Assembly: GCA_958295665.1 (NCBI GenBank)
Contig: OY282559.1
Span: 259,352,245 to 259,416,244, forward strand
Source of the DNA: Tipula vernalis
Lineage: Eukaryota; Arthropoda; Insecta; Diptera; Tipulidae
Reading direction: 5' to 3'
DNA: 64,000 nt
The notes under the pieces are model-generated. The model saw only the letters and a program-made list of their open reading frames with translations, ran no database searches and had not been told where the DNA came from. Of the stretch, positions 27,516-39,127 are shown piece by piece; position 1 is the first letter of the stretch; every line of letters begins with the position of its first letter. Position numbers and translations under genes: made by a program.

Positions 27516-30500
27516 CCGTTTTAAAGGGAATTAAAAAAACTAATTTTCTACCTTTGCATACATAACATGTGAACACATTTTAATCCAAACTAATCTCTAA
27601 TAATGGTTATGTAAATTTTTGATTTTTGTAAACAGATAATATTACATTTTCTGTTGATCATGTTTTAGGTGATGATTTATGTAAAAACAACATAAAATTA
27701 TTATATAATAAACCTTGTCTTATTATCTCTTCGTTTAAAAGATTTTTATCGTTTGAAATTAATTTTTTTGTTTGTTATTCTTGTCTTCTTCGCTAACTCT
27801 AAACTAAGTACCCGCTGCTTGTATGGGTATGCATAAAAAAAAACTTGTTTAATGAATAATAGGAAATTAAAATATTGCAGGAAGTCAATTTTTTTTAGTT
27901 TTCTTCATAAATTAATAAATAAGTCTTATGTGCAATGTCTGTATATACAGCGTCTTTTTCAATTACCTACAGCAAGTGTCGCGCGCACTCAAAGTCATAA
28001 TTTTTAAGTGGATATGATACGTGTTTATCGAGAAAGGAACTTTTTCAAAATTTTATTCGTGACCATTAAAATGTCATAATGTGTCCGTTTATGCTTATAT
28101 CGTTTTATGATAAATATTAAATTTAATTGCACATTATTTTTGGTGTCCAAATGCTACATACGATACGTATACGCTTACGATGATGATGATGATGACGTTT
28201 GCGAGTCGCACTTATCGTGCAAAATAATAAAAAAATTGTAAGATGAGTCATTATAAATAAAACTTAAAATTTTGTTTAACAATTTACAAGAAATTATGAC
28301 ATGGTAAGAAGAAGACGAGGAATTTATCGATCACAATACTGTTTAACTAAACGATTTCTATATTATAAAAGATATTGACTCAAAGATTTCACCTATACAC
28401 AAAGAAAATTAATATTAAGGTGAATGACTAAGGTAGTATGTTAAACGGTGAAGGATGTTATCTTTTCTTACAACAAATTTAATTATTTACACTGGACCAA
28501 TAAAATATTCAACACACCATTATTTCAATGAACTTTAATTGTATCTAAATCGTATTGCCTAAGGCTGATAGCACTACTGTTATGTTATTGGTCAAGGTCG
28601 ATTACATTTATATAAATATACAGTCGTATAGAAAGACAAAAAAAAATTGAAATTAAATATTTCTTTGTCTATCTGATTTTTGTCTTCTTATGTAGCTGCT
28701 ATTTATATATTACTTCTTGGTGTTTGTGGTATTTCTTATAATCGTAACGAATAAGACCCAAAAATAGAAAATGAAACGCACGCTAATTCATTTCCGCGCA
28801 ACAATACAAATAAATTACATTCATTAGACAGATGGGAGAAGTGTTATCTCACCTCAAACATCCACGCATAATCGTCCGCGTATATTATTTAGAATACAAA
28901 TCCATACACCCTCAAGCCATACAAACACTTTAAATTGGATTACAACACCTTCGTTTATCGCGCTTGAAAATAATATTTTGTTGAATAACATAAATTTGTC
29001 AAAATATTGGGATGTGTAGTAATGTCAAATGATAATAAATTATAATTACGGTTTGGTAATAGTAACGATGAAAATGTAATTTAGTCGCGTTGTGTTTTGA
29101 GAGTTTTATTGTGAAAATTTATATAATTAATGAGGTAAATATAATGTTATGGTGTACATAACTGTAAATATAATACAAAACATCTGACCTTTTGTGAACG
29201 GATAATATTTCAATTAACCAAACAAAATTTTGAAAAATTAAATTTGATGAAGTGCTGCTATTCAGTGTTATATTTCGGTGTTTCTTAATATTCTTCTGAT
29301 TCGAAGAATACAGGGTATAGCCAACATGAATAAATCGAAAATTAAATATTTTAGCCGAATTCCAAAACAAAGTTGTTTGGTCGAACAACGACAAAGGGCA
29401 AGCATATCCAAGACCGACTGGACGATTAAACTGAAAATTATTCACTGAGAAGATACGAACTGAAATACATACGAGTTATAAGAGTTAGTTAATGAGTTGT
29501 GCGACACAAAGCGCTGCACGCAGAAGCAAAACTGAAAAAGTGCCAAACTTCCTACCGTAGATTGATCGAGCTTTTATGGTGAATACCATATATTGAGTGA
29601 AATGCATTTATTAGCACGTTTGACGCCATTATTTATGATAATCCGTCCCTAAATAACGCACCAAGCTTGCTCGAATTATTATGTTATCTAAAAATTCTTA
29701 AACATACATCCGACAAACCAATATTTGTGAACAACACGTCTGTGCTTTATATCGATAGACCTAAATCCAACAAGTTCCTAGGTCTTCGTTCAATAGATGC
29801 TCTGAAACGGCCTGCAAAGTTCTCAAATAATAACAGAAACATCTAACAACGATGGATGACCTGTACAACTTTCTCAGTGTTCAAGCTCATCGTTTACACA
29901 ATGACCAAAGTTCATGCAGATATTATCTACCTCTGCAAAACAGCTGGTCAAATATCACACAATATCAACATTTTACGATAGTTCGATACCATATATTTTT
30001 ACACATGGCAGTTTATAAATGCCACAATTTTCGAAATTGTTTCCACTCTGCGAATGTATGTGAACATTTCGCTGCGAACAAAAATGCAGATGGGTCTTTC
30101 GTAAATTTTCAAAATTGTGTAGATGGCGAGCTGCCATCTATAAATACGAAGGCCTTGAGTTGAGTAAACTAGTTTTTAAAAATTATGGGCAGGAAACCAG
30201 TAAGGCTGCCGTTTCATCATCATTCATTGTTACGTCAATTCCGAACCCAAGCCAGCCACATGTATCTATTTGGCTAATACGTCTTCTCAGGCTGGCAAAT
30301 AAATTTTATGGCTGAATAAATTTCGGGTCTACCAAAGTTAGTATGATGCAGAGGCAGAAGTAAAATTAATGGAATTAGAGCCACCGCCATCTTATCGCTC
30401 TCCAGCACTACAATTACCGTGAAATCTAGCACTACCATTTTTTACACAATGTTGGACTCTCAAGTGCTACCGAAAATCATGAGGTATCCGCCAATCGGTC

Positions 30501-31770
30501 TTAAGCTAGATAGTTCTCGGCAAGGCTGCAACTAGCTCGATCCCCTATCATCTTTCCATTTGGCTGTCGATAATGTAACAATTTTGAGTTAACAAATTGA
30601 AAAATTCTGAACTACCAAGAACTTGTCACAAGTCGTTCTTCCTCCAAGAACCAAAGTCTGAAGAGCTTTTCGCAAAAATTATATTTTCCTGCGATTCATC
30701 GTCAGGATTTCATTCTCATCATGTCGGTCCCATCTGGGTTATTCGAAACATACGAGTAGTATAATATACTCATCCATTCTGCAGCTTGAAGAATGGTCTC
30801 CACAAGTAATCGGCATTATTGGACAGTTACTAGATGTTTATGGATGATTATAGTATGCTATGTCATATGGAATCTATAATGACCAGAAAAAAGCACACAC
30901 GAAAAAAGCGCATATAGAACATTGCTCACACTGAATAGTGGCCACAAAGAAAACCGCTCACACGGAAAAAATGCACATGAAAAAATACGGACAACAGTTC
31001 GTGTTTTAATATTTTTTATGCACATTTTATTTACATTAGAGGTAAACCTATCAGAAGAAGCGGTAAGAAAGATTAAATTTTTTTGATCTGTTTCTGCAGG
31101 GTTGACAAAGCGACTTGAAATATACAATTTTTCAGAAATCCTTAAAATTTGAACAAAATATGAAAACATTTTCATTTTAGATTTTCACTTTAGATCCAAA
31201 GTGAACATTTTGCCATGTGTGCTTTTTTCTTATGCGCATCTATGTCATTGTTTTTCTCTTGCAGAAAGAGGTCAATCACCTAAGTATACAAAGGACTCTA
31301 AACGCTTTCCCCGAAATGACAATTTGGGTCATGGAAATAGAAGGAAGTTGCTTGGGGCTGCTGTCTCTGGAGAATATGATTCGTTGAGTACTTGGCTAAA
31401 AAATGTACATACAATCAGCGATGTAAGTGCTAGAACACCGTGTTACCAAGTTGCTCCATGCAAACGCGACATAACACCCAAATAATATTATTTATTGACG
31501 GTTTAACTATCTGATAAGAGTTCGTACTGCACATTGCACAACACCTACATGGATGTTGCTATGATCTTTTCTAATTTGTATTTTAAGCACACTTCTTTAA
31601 TTTCTTTCTCTCTAGCAATTTATAGCCAGTTCCGGCTGACTTTAGTTTAGTTCTATTTTTGCGTTATGTGATTGATTCTGTAAAACACAAAACTAATTAC
31701 ACAGGTCCACCACAAAAAGAAATCGAGGTGAAGCATCTCTGATCTCAGTTGATCTACAAGTTTTGGAGTC
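27516..31770. other. No gene supported
   Basis: AT-rich intergenic DNA. ORFs of 66-108 codons at 29119-29445 (-), 29852-30163 (+), 30858-31175 (-) and 31201-31485 (+) show no known motif or consistent conservation and overlap low-complexity words such as CACACGGAAAAA (30895-30985). An imperfect inverted similarity joins 30885-30925 and 31205-31240. A GATGATGATGATGATGACG run lies near 28180. Confidence 0.4.
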
Positions 31771-31935
31771 ACTGATCACGATCCCCGGAGTCAAACACCT
31801 TAATTCGAATGATATAATCTTTTTGACCCCGGATTCTGAGAGAACAGGAAATTTTACGGCCAGATACGCTTTTGAATCTCTCAGCTGATATCTACGAAGC
31901 GAGATATCGTTTATATTACCTCTATGAAAGTTCAT
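31770..31935 (-). repeat. Dispersed repeat, inverted copy
   Basis: Read on minus, this piece contains GCGTATCTGGCCGTAAAATT, TCCTGTTCTCTCAGAATCCG, then TTATATCATTCGAATTAAGG and GATCGTGATCAG. The same order of words occurs on plus at 33450-33600. It is the inverted partner of the repeats at 33190-33600. Confidence 0.65.
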
Positions 31936-31973
31936 GAGAATTAGTCAATCTATTACGAAAAAATATGTATACT

Positions 31974-32122
31974 TAACAGTTGAGTGTGATTTCGTGAAAT
32001 GATAGGTTCATAGTCCAAAATGAGATGAATGTTTAGTTTCAAGCTTGAGTATTTACATTCAACCGAGTTCAAATTTTAGACTATGAGCGTATAATTTTAC
32101 AAAATCACATTCAACTGTTCAG
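31974..32122. repeat. Short palindromic element
   Basis: Arms of about 55 bp begin ACAGTTGAGTGTGATTTCGT on the left and, as complement, ACAGTTGAATGTGATTTTGT on the right. Both continue into TCATAGTC-AAAAT and surround a loop of about 40 bp. It could be a small MITE; no target duplication was recognised. Confidence 0.6.
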
Positions 32123-33184
32123 CATTGTCACTGTAAGAGATTACTTTGGATTAGGCCAGCAGAGCCATTTTCCAGGTCAGTCAGAGGCCAAGATTCATTA
32201 CTTACATAAAATGCTATAAGACGGGACATCGTAAACCGCCCTTTTCTTGTACCTCCACGTGGCAACGGGTCAACGGCGAAGCCGTTGGGGTGAAGGCAAT
32301 CAAAGTATTGCGATGTAGGGTTTCGAGTGTTGAAAATATACATATATGCCCCTATACCTGTTGGCCTTTCAGTAATTTTAAAAGGGGAATACTATAATCT
32401 CCATTTTCTACTCGAAAAATTGAAGTACGATACTCATAAGCGAAATAACCAGAATTTTATTAGGTCAACAAAGTGGAAACCCAAAGTATCCATGTTTTAT
32501 TTGTGAGTGGGACAGTCGTGCCCCAGAATAACATTACGTAAAAAAGGACTGGCCACTCATAAAAGAATTAATTCCAGGGTCTATGAACATTGTTCAAGAG
32601 AGTCTTATTCATAGTCATAAAGTCATCCTTCTACCTTTACACATTAAACTCGGCTTATACAAGGGTATCGGAGAACGATTCTTTCATGTATATACCATAT
32701 TCGAGCAATTTCCCAATATTTCTGAAGCAACAATCAATGAAGGTTTTTTTCGATGGCCCACAAATAAGGGAACTGAGAATGACAACTAATGAGAGAGCAG
32801 CTTGAAGTAGTTTAAAGAAATTAAAAAAAATTCTTGGGAAATAAGAAAGAACCTGATTACATGAATATTGCCGACAGATTGTTAGAAAACTACCGAAAAC
32901 CATCCATTTACTCTATTCACACATTGATTACTTCCCTGAAAATCTGAGGCCTTCAGTGAGGAGCAGAATGAGAGATTTCACCAAGACTTGATAGACTTTG
33001 TCGTGAGAAGATAGCAACGGGTTTGTGATGTGATCATGATGTTAGACTACTTTATTTTAAAACAGACACATCAAATGTATACAAAAGAAAATACCTTCGT
33101 AGATCTTTTACGAACAAAAGAACACGTCGTTCATAAATTTTCGATTCGCATTCGCAGACACACACAAACCGAATGTGGGGGATT

Positions 33185-33600
33185 AAAAAATTATATCATT
33201 CGAATTAAGGTGTTTGACCCAGACGTGCTGGGCTCATATCGATACTAGAATCGTTTATATCAATTATATCATTCGAATTAAGGTGTTTGAACTTCATTTG
33301 ACCTTGATTTAGATGTAATGGAGTCATATGAACACTGGAATCATGATCAGCGACCACAAAAGGTCAACAGGTCCAAGACCCACTCCCAGCCGAGAGATTG
33401 AAAGAAGGATTTGACCTACAGATGACCTCCAGAGGTCACTTTGACTAAAAGGTCAAAGCGTATCTGGACGTAAAATTTCCTGTTATCTCAGAGTCTGGGG
33501 TCAAAAAAATTATATCATTCGAATTAAAATGTTTGACCTTCATTTGACCTTGATCTAGACATGATGGGGTCATATGGACACCGGGATCGTGATCAGCGAA
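33185..33600 (+). repeat. Dispersed repeat, three direct copies
   Basis: The word TTATATCATTCGAATTAA followed by GTGTTTGA or ATGTTTGACC occurs near 33191, 33264 and 33505. The second and third copies continue in parallel with CTTCATTTGACCTTGAT, GTCATATG-ACAC and GATCAGCGA. Pieces of an unidentified repetitive element. Confidence 0.65.
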
Positions 33601-33847
33601 TCCAACAACTTATATAGCTTAGAGATGCTCCACCTCGATTTCATTTTGTGGACCTGTGTTATTTTTAGAAAATAAATGGCATCAGTTTTCCACGTCTAGG
33701 ATTGGACGCTGATAATCAAACTCATCAAATAGAAAATTGGTTTTTAAAGATTTCCAAAAATTTAATTTGATGTGTAAAAGAGAAAAGAACTACAATTAAT
33801 TATCATATTTACGATCACGTTTAAGAATTTTACTGTGAAGTAAAAAA

Positions 33848-34746
33848 TTAGGGCAAAGGATTTTGGCAAAATCATAATAAATTGGCCTAAATGTACCCTT
33901 CTTAGCAATATTGTTACATTTAAATATTTTTAATGTTAACGTCAAGACCGCAAATTCAATTTATGATCATAATATGACTTTTAGTGCTAGGATTAATTAT
34001 AGGATAGCGTCAAGAGATAGCGTTAGACTGTATCCGAAACCTGATGATATTTTTTAGTACAAATTTTTAACATTTTCCTTATATTGACAATTTTTTATTA
34101 TTCTTCCCAATAGAGTTATAATTTTTTGGTATGTTTCTCCACCTCACATACTTGTTATGAAAATGCTATTTTCAAATTTGGGGCTGTGATTTTTATTCTA
34201 TGGCCGTAATTTTTAATGTCGAATTAAATTGCGTAATTATGTGTTAATGAGTGTAATTGTGAGTAGCGTAAATATCCAATATGAATATTCAGAAATCGGA
34301 AATTGTTCAATGATGAGAATAGTTCGTTTTGTGGTGTAGTTTAGGCCAATTTCTGCCATTTGCTTGTTCTATTCACTTACTTTTACAAACAGTCTGGCAA
34401 TGCCATTATGTTTTAACAATGAAATGTGTCAGCATTTCGTTTTCGACCTATTAAAAATATGCGATATTTATGCCACAATATAAAAGCGGGTCATGAAGCT
34501 TGCTTTTGTGTTACGTCAAAAGTTGTCATTTTGTGTCCACAAATAACAAACAAATGTATGAGGCGGGGAAATTTGCCAATAAAAATTATTGCACAATCCG
34601 GACAGCATAATAAAAAATTGTGAATGTAAAGGAATATTTTTCAAATAAATGTCAAAAATTAGTACTAAAAAATATTTCTTACAGATTTCGGACACAGTCT
34701 TAAATTGAATTTTCTGTGTTGACGTTAACGTTAAAAATTGCCCTAA
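33848..34746. repeat. MITE-like element, nested inverted repeats (unit 1)
   Basis: Ends TTAGGGCAA (33848) and the complementary TTGCCCTAA (34746) lead into matching TTAATGTTAACGTCAA and AACGTTAACGTCAA tracts. Inside, a second inverted repeat of about 110 bp runs from 34025 to 34700 (AGACTGTATCCGAAACCTG with the complement of CAGATTTCGGACACAGTCT) and continues through TTTTTTAGTACAAATTTTT. The interior is noncoding. Confidence 0.6.
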
Positions 34747-34889
34747 TTTGACAATTAAATTATTATTACATTTGAAGAGCTAAAGAGCGAAAATTTAGTC
34801 CAATTTATTACAGCAGTAAACTTAATGTTTTTTTTTATATAGTGGCTATTATTTTGTATATCTCAAAAATTATTATTTAATTATAAACT

Positions 34890-35015
34890 GTATAATTTGG
34901 ATGTGTGTGGTTTTTTCCAATAAATGTCAAAAATTAGTACTATGAAATATAAATATTTTTTAGTACTAATTTTTGACATTTATTGAAAAAACACATAAAT
35001 TATCACAGAATGTGA
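34890..35015. repeat. Palindromic copy of the MITE terminal word
   Basis: ATAAATGTCAAAAATTAGTA at about 34920 faces its complement TACTAATTTTTGACATTTAT at about 34964, with ATATAAATATTTTTT between. This is the same word as in the terminal repeats of both neighbouring elements, here in a tight head-to-head arrangement. Confidence 0.55.
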
Positions 35016-35058
35016 CTGTGAAACAACTAACAATAATTTTTCGACCGGACACAGTCTA

Positions 35059-35892
35059 AGACTGTGACCGAAACCTGTGATAAATAGTTTTTAGTACAAA
35101 TTTTTGACATTTATTTGAAAAATATTCCCCTACATTGACAAATTTTTATTATGCTGCCCGAATTGTGTAATAATTTTTTGAAGTATTCCCCTTCTGTCAT
35201 ATTGTTGTTTGATTTTAATGGCAAGCAACGCATTTTTGTATACGCATCGAATTGGCTTTCGTCTAATATTATATATTGTAGCGTAGGGCTATATTTGTTA
35301 GGACGTAGTATAACAGGATGATGGTGCAATAATTCTCCCCAAACATTTGGAAAATATAATACGATAGCCAGGTTTATATACAGGAAACGGGAAGGTCATG
35401 GGTATTCTCAAATCAGAATTGCAAGGCAAAATAAAAAATATTGGAGGCAACTCTATTACGGATTAAAATAAATCGTTCATGATGTGGTGCACACGATTCA
35501 ACGTTTTAATTCAATCGACCAATTAATTCTTTAATAGCTTCAATAATCTGTCAGGCGATAGTGGTAGCACTCAAATTTACTCCCTTACTCCCGTCGACAT
35601 AAACTAGAAGAAAATAATTATCGGCAAGCTGCTGCAGTTGAAATTAATTATGTTGCTATTATTATGTTGCTGCAAATGATATATTATGTTATCGTATTGA
35701 CTAGTTGACATTTTATTTTGATGATATAAAATGCTAAGGCGACCATGTTAAATGTCGACCGAACAATTATTCTGTTTGTGTCAAAAATTATCATAGCAAA
35801 AGACCGTGATAATTTGGGTGTATGCGGTTTTTTCAAATAAATGTCAAAAATGTGTACTAAAAAATATTTATCATAGGTTTCGGGTACAGTCT
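35059..35892. repeat. MITE-like element (unit 2)
   Basis: The left end AGACTGTGACCGAAACCTGT at 35059 and the complementary right end (AGACTGTACCCGAAACCTA from 35892) continue through ATAAATA-TTTTTAGTAC and a TGACATTTATTTGAAAAA tract. The family is the same as the inner repeat of unit 1, but the interior is different. No transposase is encoded. Confidence 0.65.
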
Positions 35893-36403
35893 AAATATAA
35901 CAATATCACTTTCAGCTCATGCCGCGCTCGAAAAATCGAATAGCAGCTTCAAATGTGAAAAAAACTGGACAGGTATTTTTGTAAATTCGTCTTTGAATTT
36001 TTTTAGTTCTTCTTCTTATTAAACTTACCAGATGTATTTTATTTTAATAAGAAATTTATTCAATAAGATTCAAGATCAATTTTTATATATTGTTATTATT
36101 TCGATCAACTAACTCAATGGACCTCAACCATGAAATTTGGGAAAAAATTCCTAAGACCACGGAAAAAGGCTTAAGGTTACAAGAGAAATATTTCCTATAA
36201 AGTAAGAAATATTTAATCCTGAATTGAATTATTTTTCACCTTAAGAGGAATGCACGAAAATATATACAATGAACTCTTGTTATAACGAAGCCAAAGGGAT
36301 GGGAAAAATTAGTTCGCTATATTGGAATTTCTTTGTAATGAAAATTCAACTCAAACTTCGTTACACTGAAAATTTCATTAAACTGTTGTTAATTATTATT
36401 AAG

Positions 36404-36442
<39 letters not shown>
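36404..36442. repeat. (TA)n microsatellite
   Basis: About 17 uninterrupted TA dinucleotides following AAGCTTA. It lies just beyond the 3' end of the minus-strand LINE ORF that stops at 36518. Confidence 0.95.
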
Positions 36443-36445
<3 letters not shown>

Positions 36446-36517
36446 CAAACATTTTGATAATATAATTATGTTATATAAAAATGTCTAAGTTATCCATCCA
36501 CAATATCGCATCGTCAG

Positions 36518-37558
36518 TCATCTGATGAATTTCCTCCAATCCGTCTTTAAATCTTCTAAATATGCATTCTTGATAAATGTGAACAATATTTTGTATAGGA
36601 TGTCCACGTAACGATTTAATTCAGAATTTGTCACTCCGTGATTTGTTCTAAATCTATTGACTAAGGTCCAATGATATCTTAAATTTGTAAATCCAGGGAC
36701 AGTTAATGTTGGATCTTCAATTAGATGCTTGTTGACAAACTCTGATTCATTCAAAAGTGCCTTCCAATTGTTGTTGATGGCATAGTTGGTTAAGTCTCCC
36801 AACTCAGCAATTTTTGTCCAAAAAGGTTTTCTAGAATTCAAACGGTTTTCTATTCTTCCATCGATGTCGAAATGAATAGGAAGGTTTAAATTTCTTGTAA
36901 TTTTTAAATGTTCTTTGTATAATACTAACTGTCTTCTAAGGTGAGGTGGTTCAATATTGGACAATATCGGCACCCATGGTAATGGTGTTGTTTTAATTGT
37001 ACCCGAAATAATTCGCATGCAACTATTGAGTTTTGTATCTACATGATTTGTATGGGCACTATGTTCCCAGACAGGTGAACAATATTCAGCCGTTGAATAC
37101 ACCAGTGAAATTGATGATATACGTAACGTTTTAGCATTCACACCCCATCGAGTGATAATCGATAATCTTCCAAGTTTTAAACAATGAATTCTAAAAGTTA
37201 AAGCTCGATCCAAAGTAACTCCCAAATACATCGGATTCTGATTAAATTTGATTAAAATTCCATCCATGTAAACATTTAAACGAGTATTCGAATGTTGATT
37301 TGATAAATGAAAAAATGCAACTTCGGTTTTGCTGGGATTCGCCTTCAGTCGCCAATTCTTGTAATAATCATTTAGCAGATCCAAATCCAATGTCAAAGTA
37401 CGCTCTGCATCAACCACCGCTCTGTCATTGTATGGAAATTGGTAAGCTATTGCCAAATCATCAGCGTATAGAAACTTATCTAGATTTTGTTTCTGGCAAA
37501 TCAGATGTATATACATTGAACAAAACAGGAGCAAGAACTGAACCTTGAGGCAATCCAT
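36518..37558 (-). pseudogene. LINE reverse transcriptase, 3' part and tail
   Basis: A 346-codon open segment beginning upstream of KFLYADDLAIAYQ, the YADD catalytic motif C. RLKANPSKTEVAFFHLSNQH (motif D/E) and MYLGVTLDRALTF (thumb start) follow, then the long C-terminal domain with YCSPVWEHSAHT and a TTPLPWVPILSNIEPPHLRR block. It ends at a TAA or TGA near 36518 with no RNase H. The ATG at the start of this segment is internal and not a real start. Confidence 0.85.
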
Positions 37559-38131
37559 TATTCACACATCGAATTTTACTTTTCTGATTTCCCAAATGTA
37601 CAACCAATTTTCGATTCGATAACAAAGCAGAGATCATGTTTAAAGTTTTTGAACATTTTAAAATCTTACTTAATTTCAACATCAATCCTTTTTTCCAAAT
37701 CGTATCATATGCTGCACTTAGATTCACGCACTTTCATCCAAAGACAAAACTTGATCACAACAATTTCTTCCTGGACGAAGACCGGCTTGATAATTTGGAA
37801 TATTTTCATCAAGTGTTGGAAAAATTCTGGTATAAATAATTTTTTCGAAAATTTTATAACCAATGCACAACAAAGATATCGGTCTATAATTTTCAGGTAG
37901 ATGTTTGTCCTTTCCAGGTTTTAAAATGGCACGAACTTTTGATAAATTCCAAATCGGAGGTGTTTTGCCACGATTATAACAATTAGAATAAAATTTCGCC
38001 AACCAATTACGGGCGTTTTTTGATAAATTAATAAAAAATTCGGGAAACACCTCATCCACTCCACTAGCTTTTCTTGGTTTTAGATATGTTAGTACACTAT
38101 TAATTTCATCAAAAGATACTGACGAAGCCAA
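37476..38131 (-). pseudogene. LINE reverse transcriptase, 5' and middle part
   Basis: Two open segments. 38131-37724 has the RT start (LKPRKASGVDEVFPEFF), WNLSKVRAILKPGKDK, ENYRPISLL and IPNYQAGLRPGRNCCDQVL. 37727-37476 has NLSAAYDTIW, where motif A normally reads DLSAAYD, and GLPQGSVLAPVLFNVYTSDLP (motif B). A deletion and frameshift lie exactly between the segments at motif A, so the catalytic Asp is lost or displaced. Confidence 0.85.
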
Positions 38132-38189
38132 TGGAGAATCCGTAATTAATTTCTTTGATCTTCTCCATTTATTTTAAACGTTTCGAATT

Positions 38190-38795
38190 TTATTTTTGAT
38201 ACAACAACCTTAATCTTTCACATTCATCGGACCAATTTGGAATGTTTGTTCTTCGAAACCCTCTTGGAATAAATTGTTTAGCCGTAGATATTAGGAGTCC
38301 CACAAATCTATTATAGCTTTCAACAACCGGAGGAATCCATCTGATGTTCGAATCTATCGCTTTGGCAAATTCTGTCCAATTACCTTTTCTAAAGTTCCAT
38401 CTCGGTTTCGGCAATGATTTTATTCTTGGAATTTTTATTCCGACTTCTAGAAAAACACATCGATGTTGACTTCTTGGAAATTTATTACTTACAGTTCTTA
38501 CAGCAGATAAGACATTGAACGAATCGTCTGTTGAAACAAAACATAGATCCGGGTTATATCCTCTGTTCCATCTACCAGAATGAAATATTGATTTATCTTT
38601 ACCATCAAATAATAAGTGTAAACGGTTTCTATTTGCCCAATCAAGTATAAATTCTCCATTCAAATCATCTTGGTTGTAACCCCACAGACAATGATGACTA
38701 TCGAAATCGCCCATATAAACTGCGGGATGATTAAATACTGGTAATGGTGTTGACCAAGAAGAGCCAGGAGGTATATAAACATTTAAAATTTTCAC
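38190..38795 (-). pseudogene. LINE endonuclease domain
   Basis: A 201-codon open segment carrying YMGDFDSHHCLWGY (the GDF-SHH motif of apurinic-type LINE endonucleases), then RWNRGYNPDLCFVS and PRSQHRCVFLEVG. The last is the position of the family's catalytic SDH motif, here SQH, so the conserved Asp is replaced. The C-terminal part (PKPRWNFRKGNWTEFAKAID) is the usual linker to RT. The endonuclease start lies upstream in another frame, separated by stops. Confidence 0.8.
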
Positions 38796-39127
38796 GTCGT
38801 TTAATTTGATAACCAGAATTTCATTATTGATGTTTGATTTTAATAAAACGGAACAATCGTCATGATAAATAGAATCAATGCACGAAAATTTTCCTGTAGA
38901 AGCAAAAGATCACATTTATTAGTGTGAAGAAATATTGACAAATATTCAACTTTCGCCTTCGGTTATCCTTCAACATTTAATTGACATATTTTAATAACAG
39001 CGCCGACGGTACGACATTGTGGTTGATAATCTTCTTCTTCAACTTCTTCATTATCAATATTTGTTTCACCGGGAGGTTCAGAATTGAACAGGTTCGGTGT
39101 ATAATTTTCTAATATTTCGTTATCCAT

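Larger units (their letters stand above)
36518..39127 (-). mobile_element. Jockey-type LINE ORF2, frameshifted
   Basis: A nearly full-length LINE ORF2 of about 870 codons, spread over four open segments in different frames. The start is taken as the ATG at 39127-39125, which opens into an acidic linker (DNEEVEEEDYQPQ) and then the endonuclease start IKICQLNVEG. No RNase H is seen. Domain order is endonuclease, RT, C-terminal region. Frameshifts near 38800, 38160, 37727 and 37520 and stops in the first 100 codons make it inactive, but the sequence is otherwise well preserved, so decay is moderate. Confidence 0.85.

Noticed and set aside
29852..30163. 103-codon ORF with several Cys and His residues
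   Set aside because: Spacing does not match a zinc finger or chitin-binding domain, no signal peptide is evident, and codon use resembles the surrounding AT-rich DNA.
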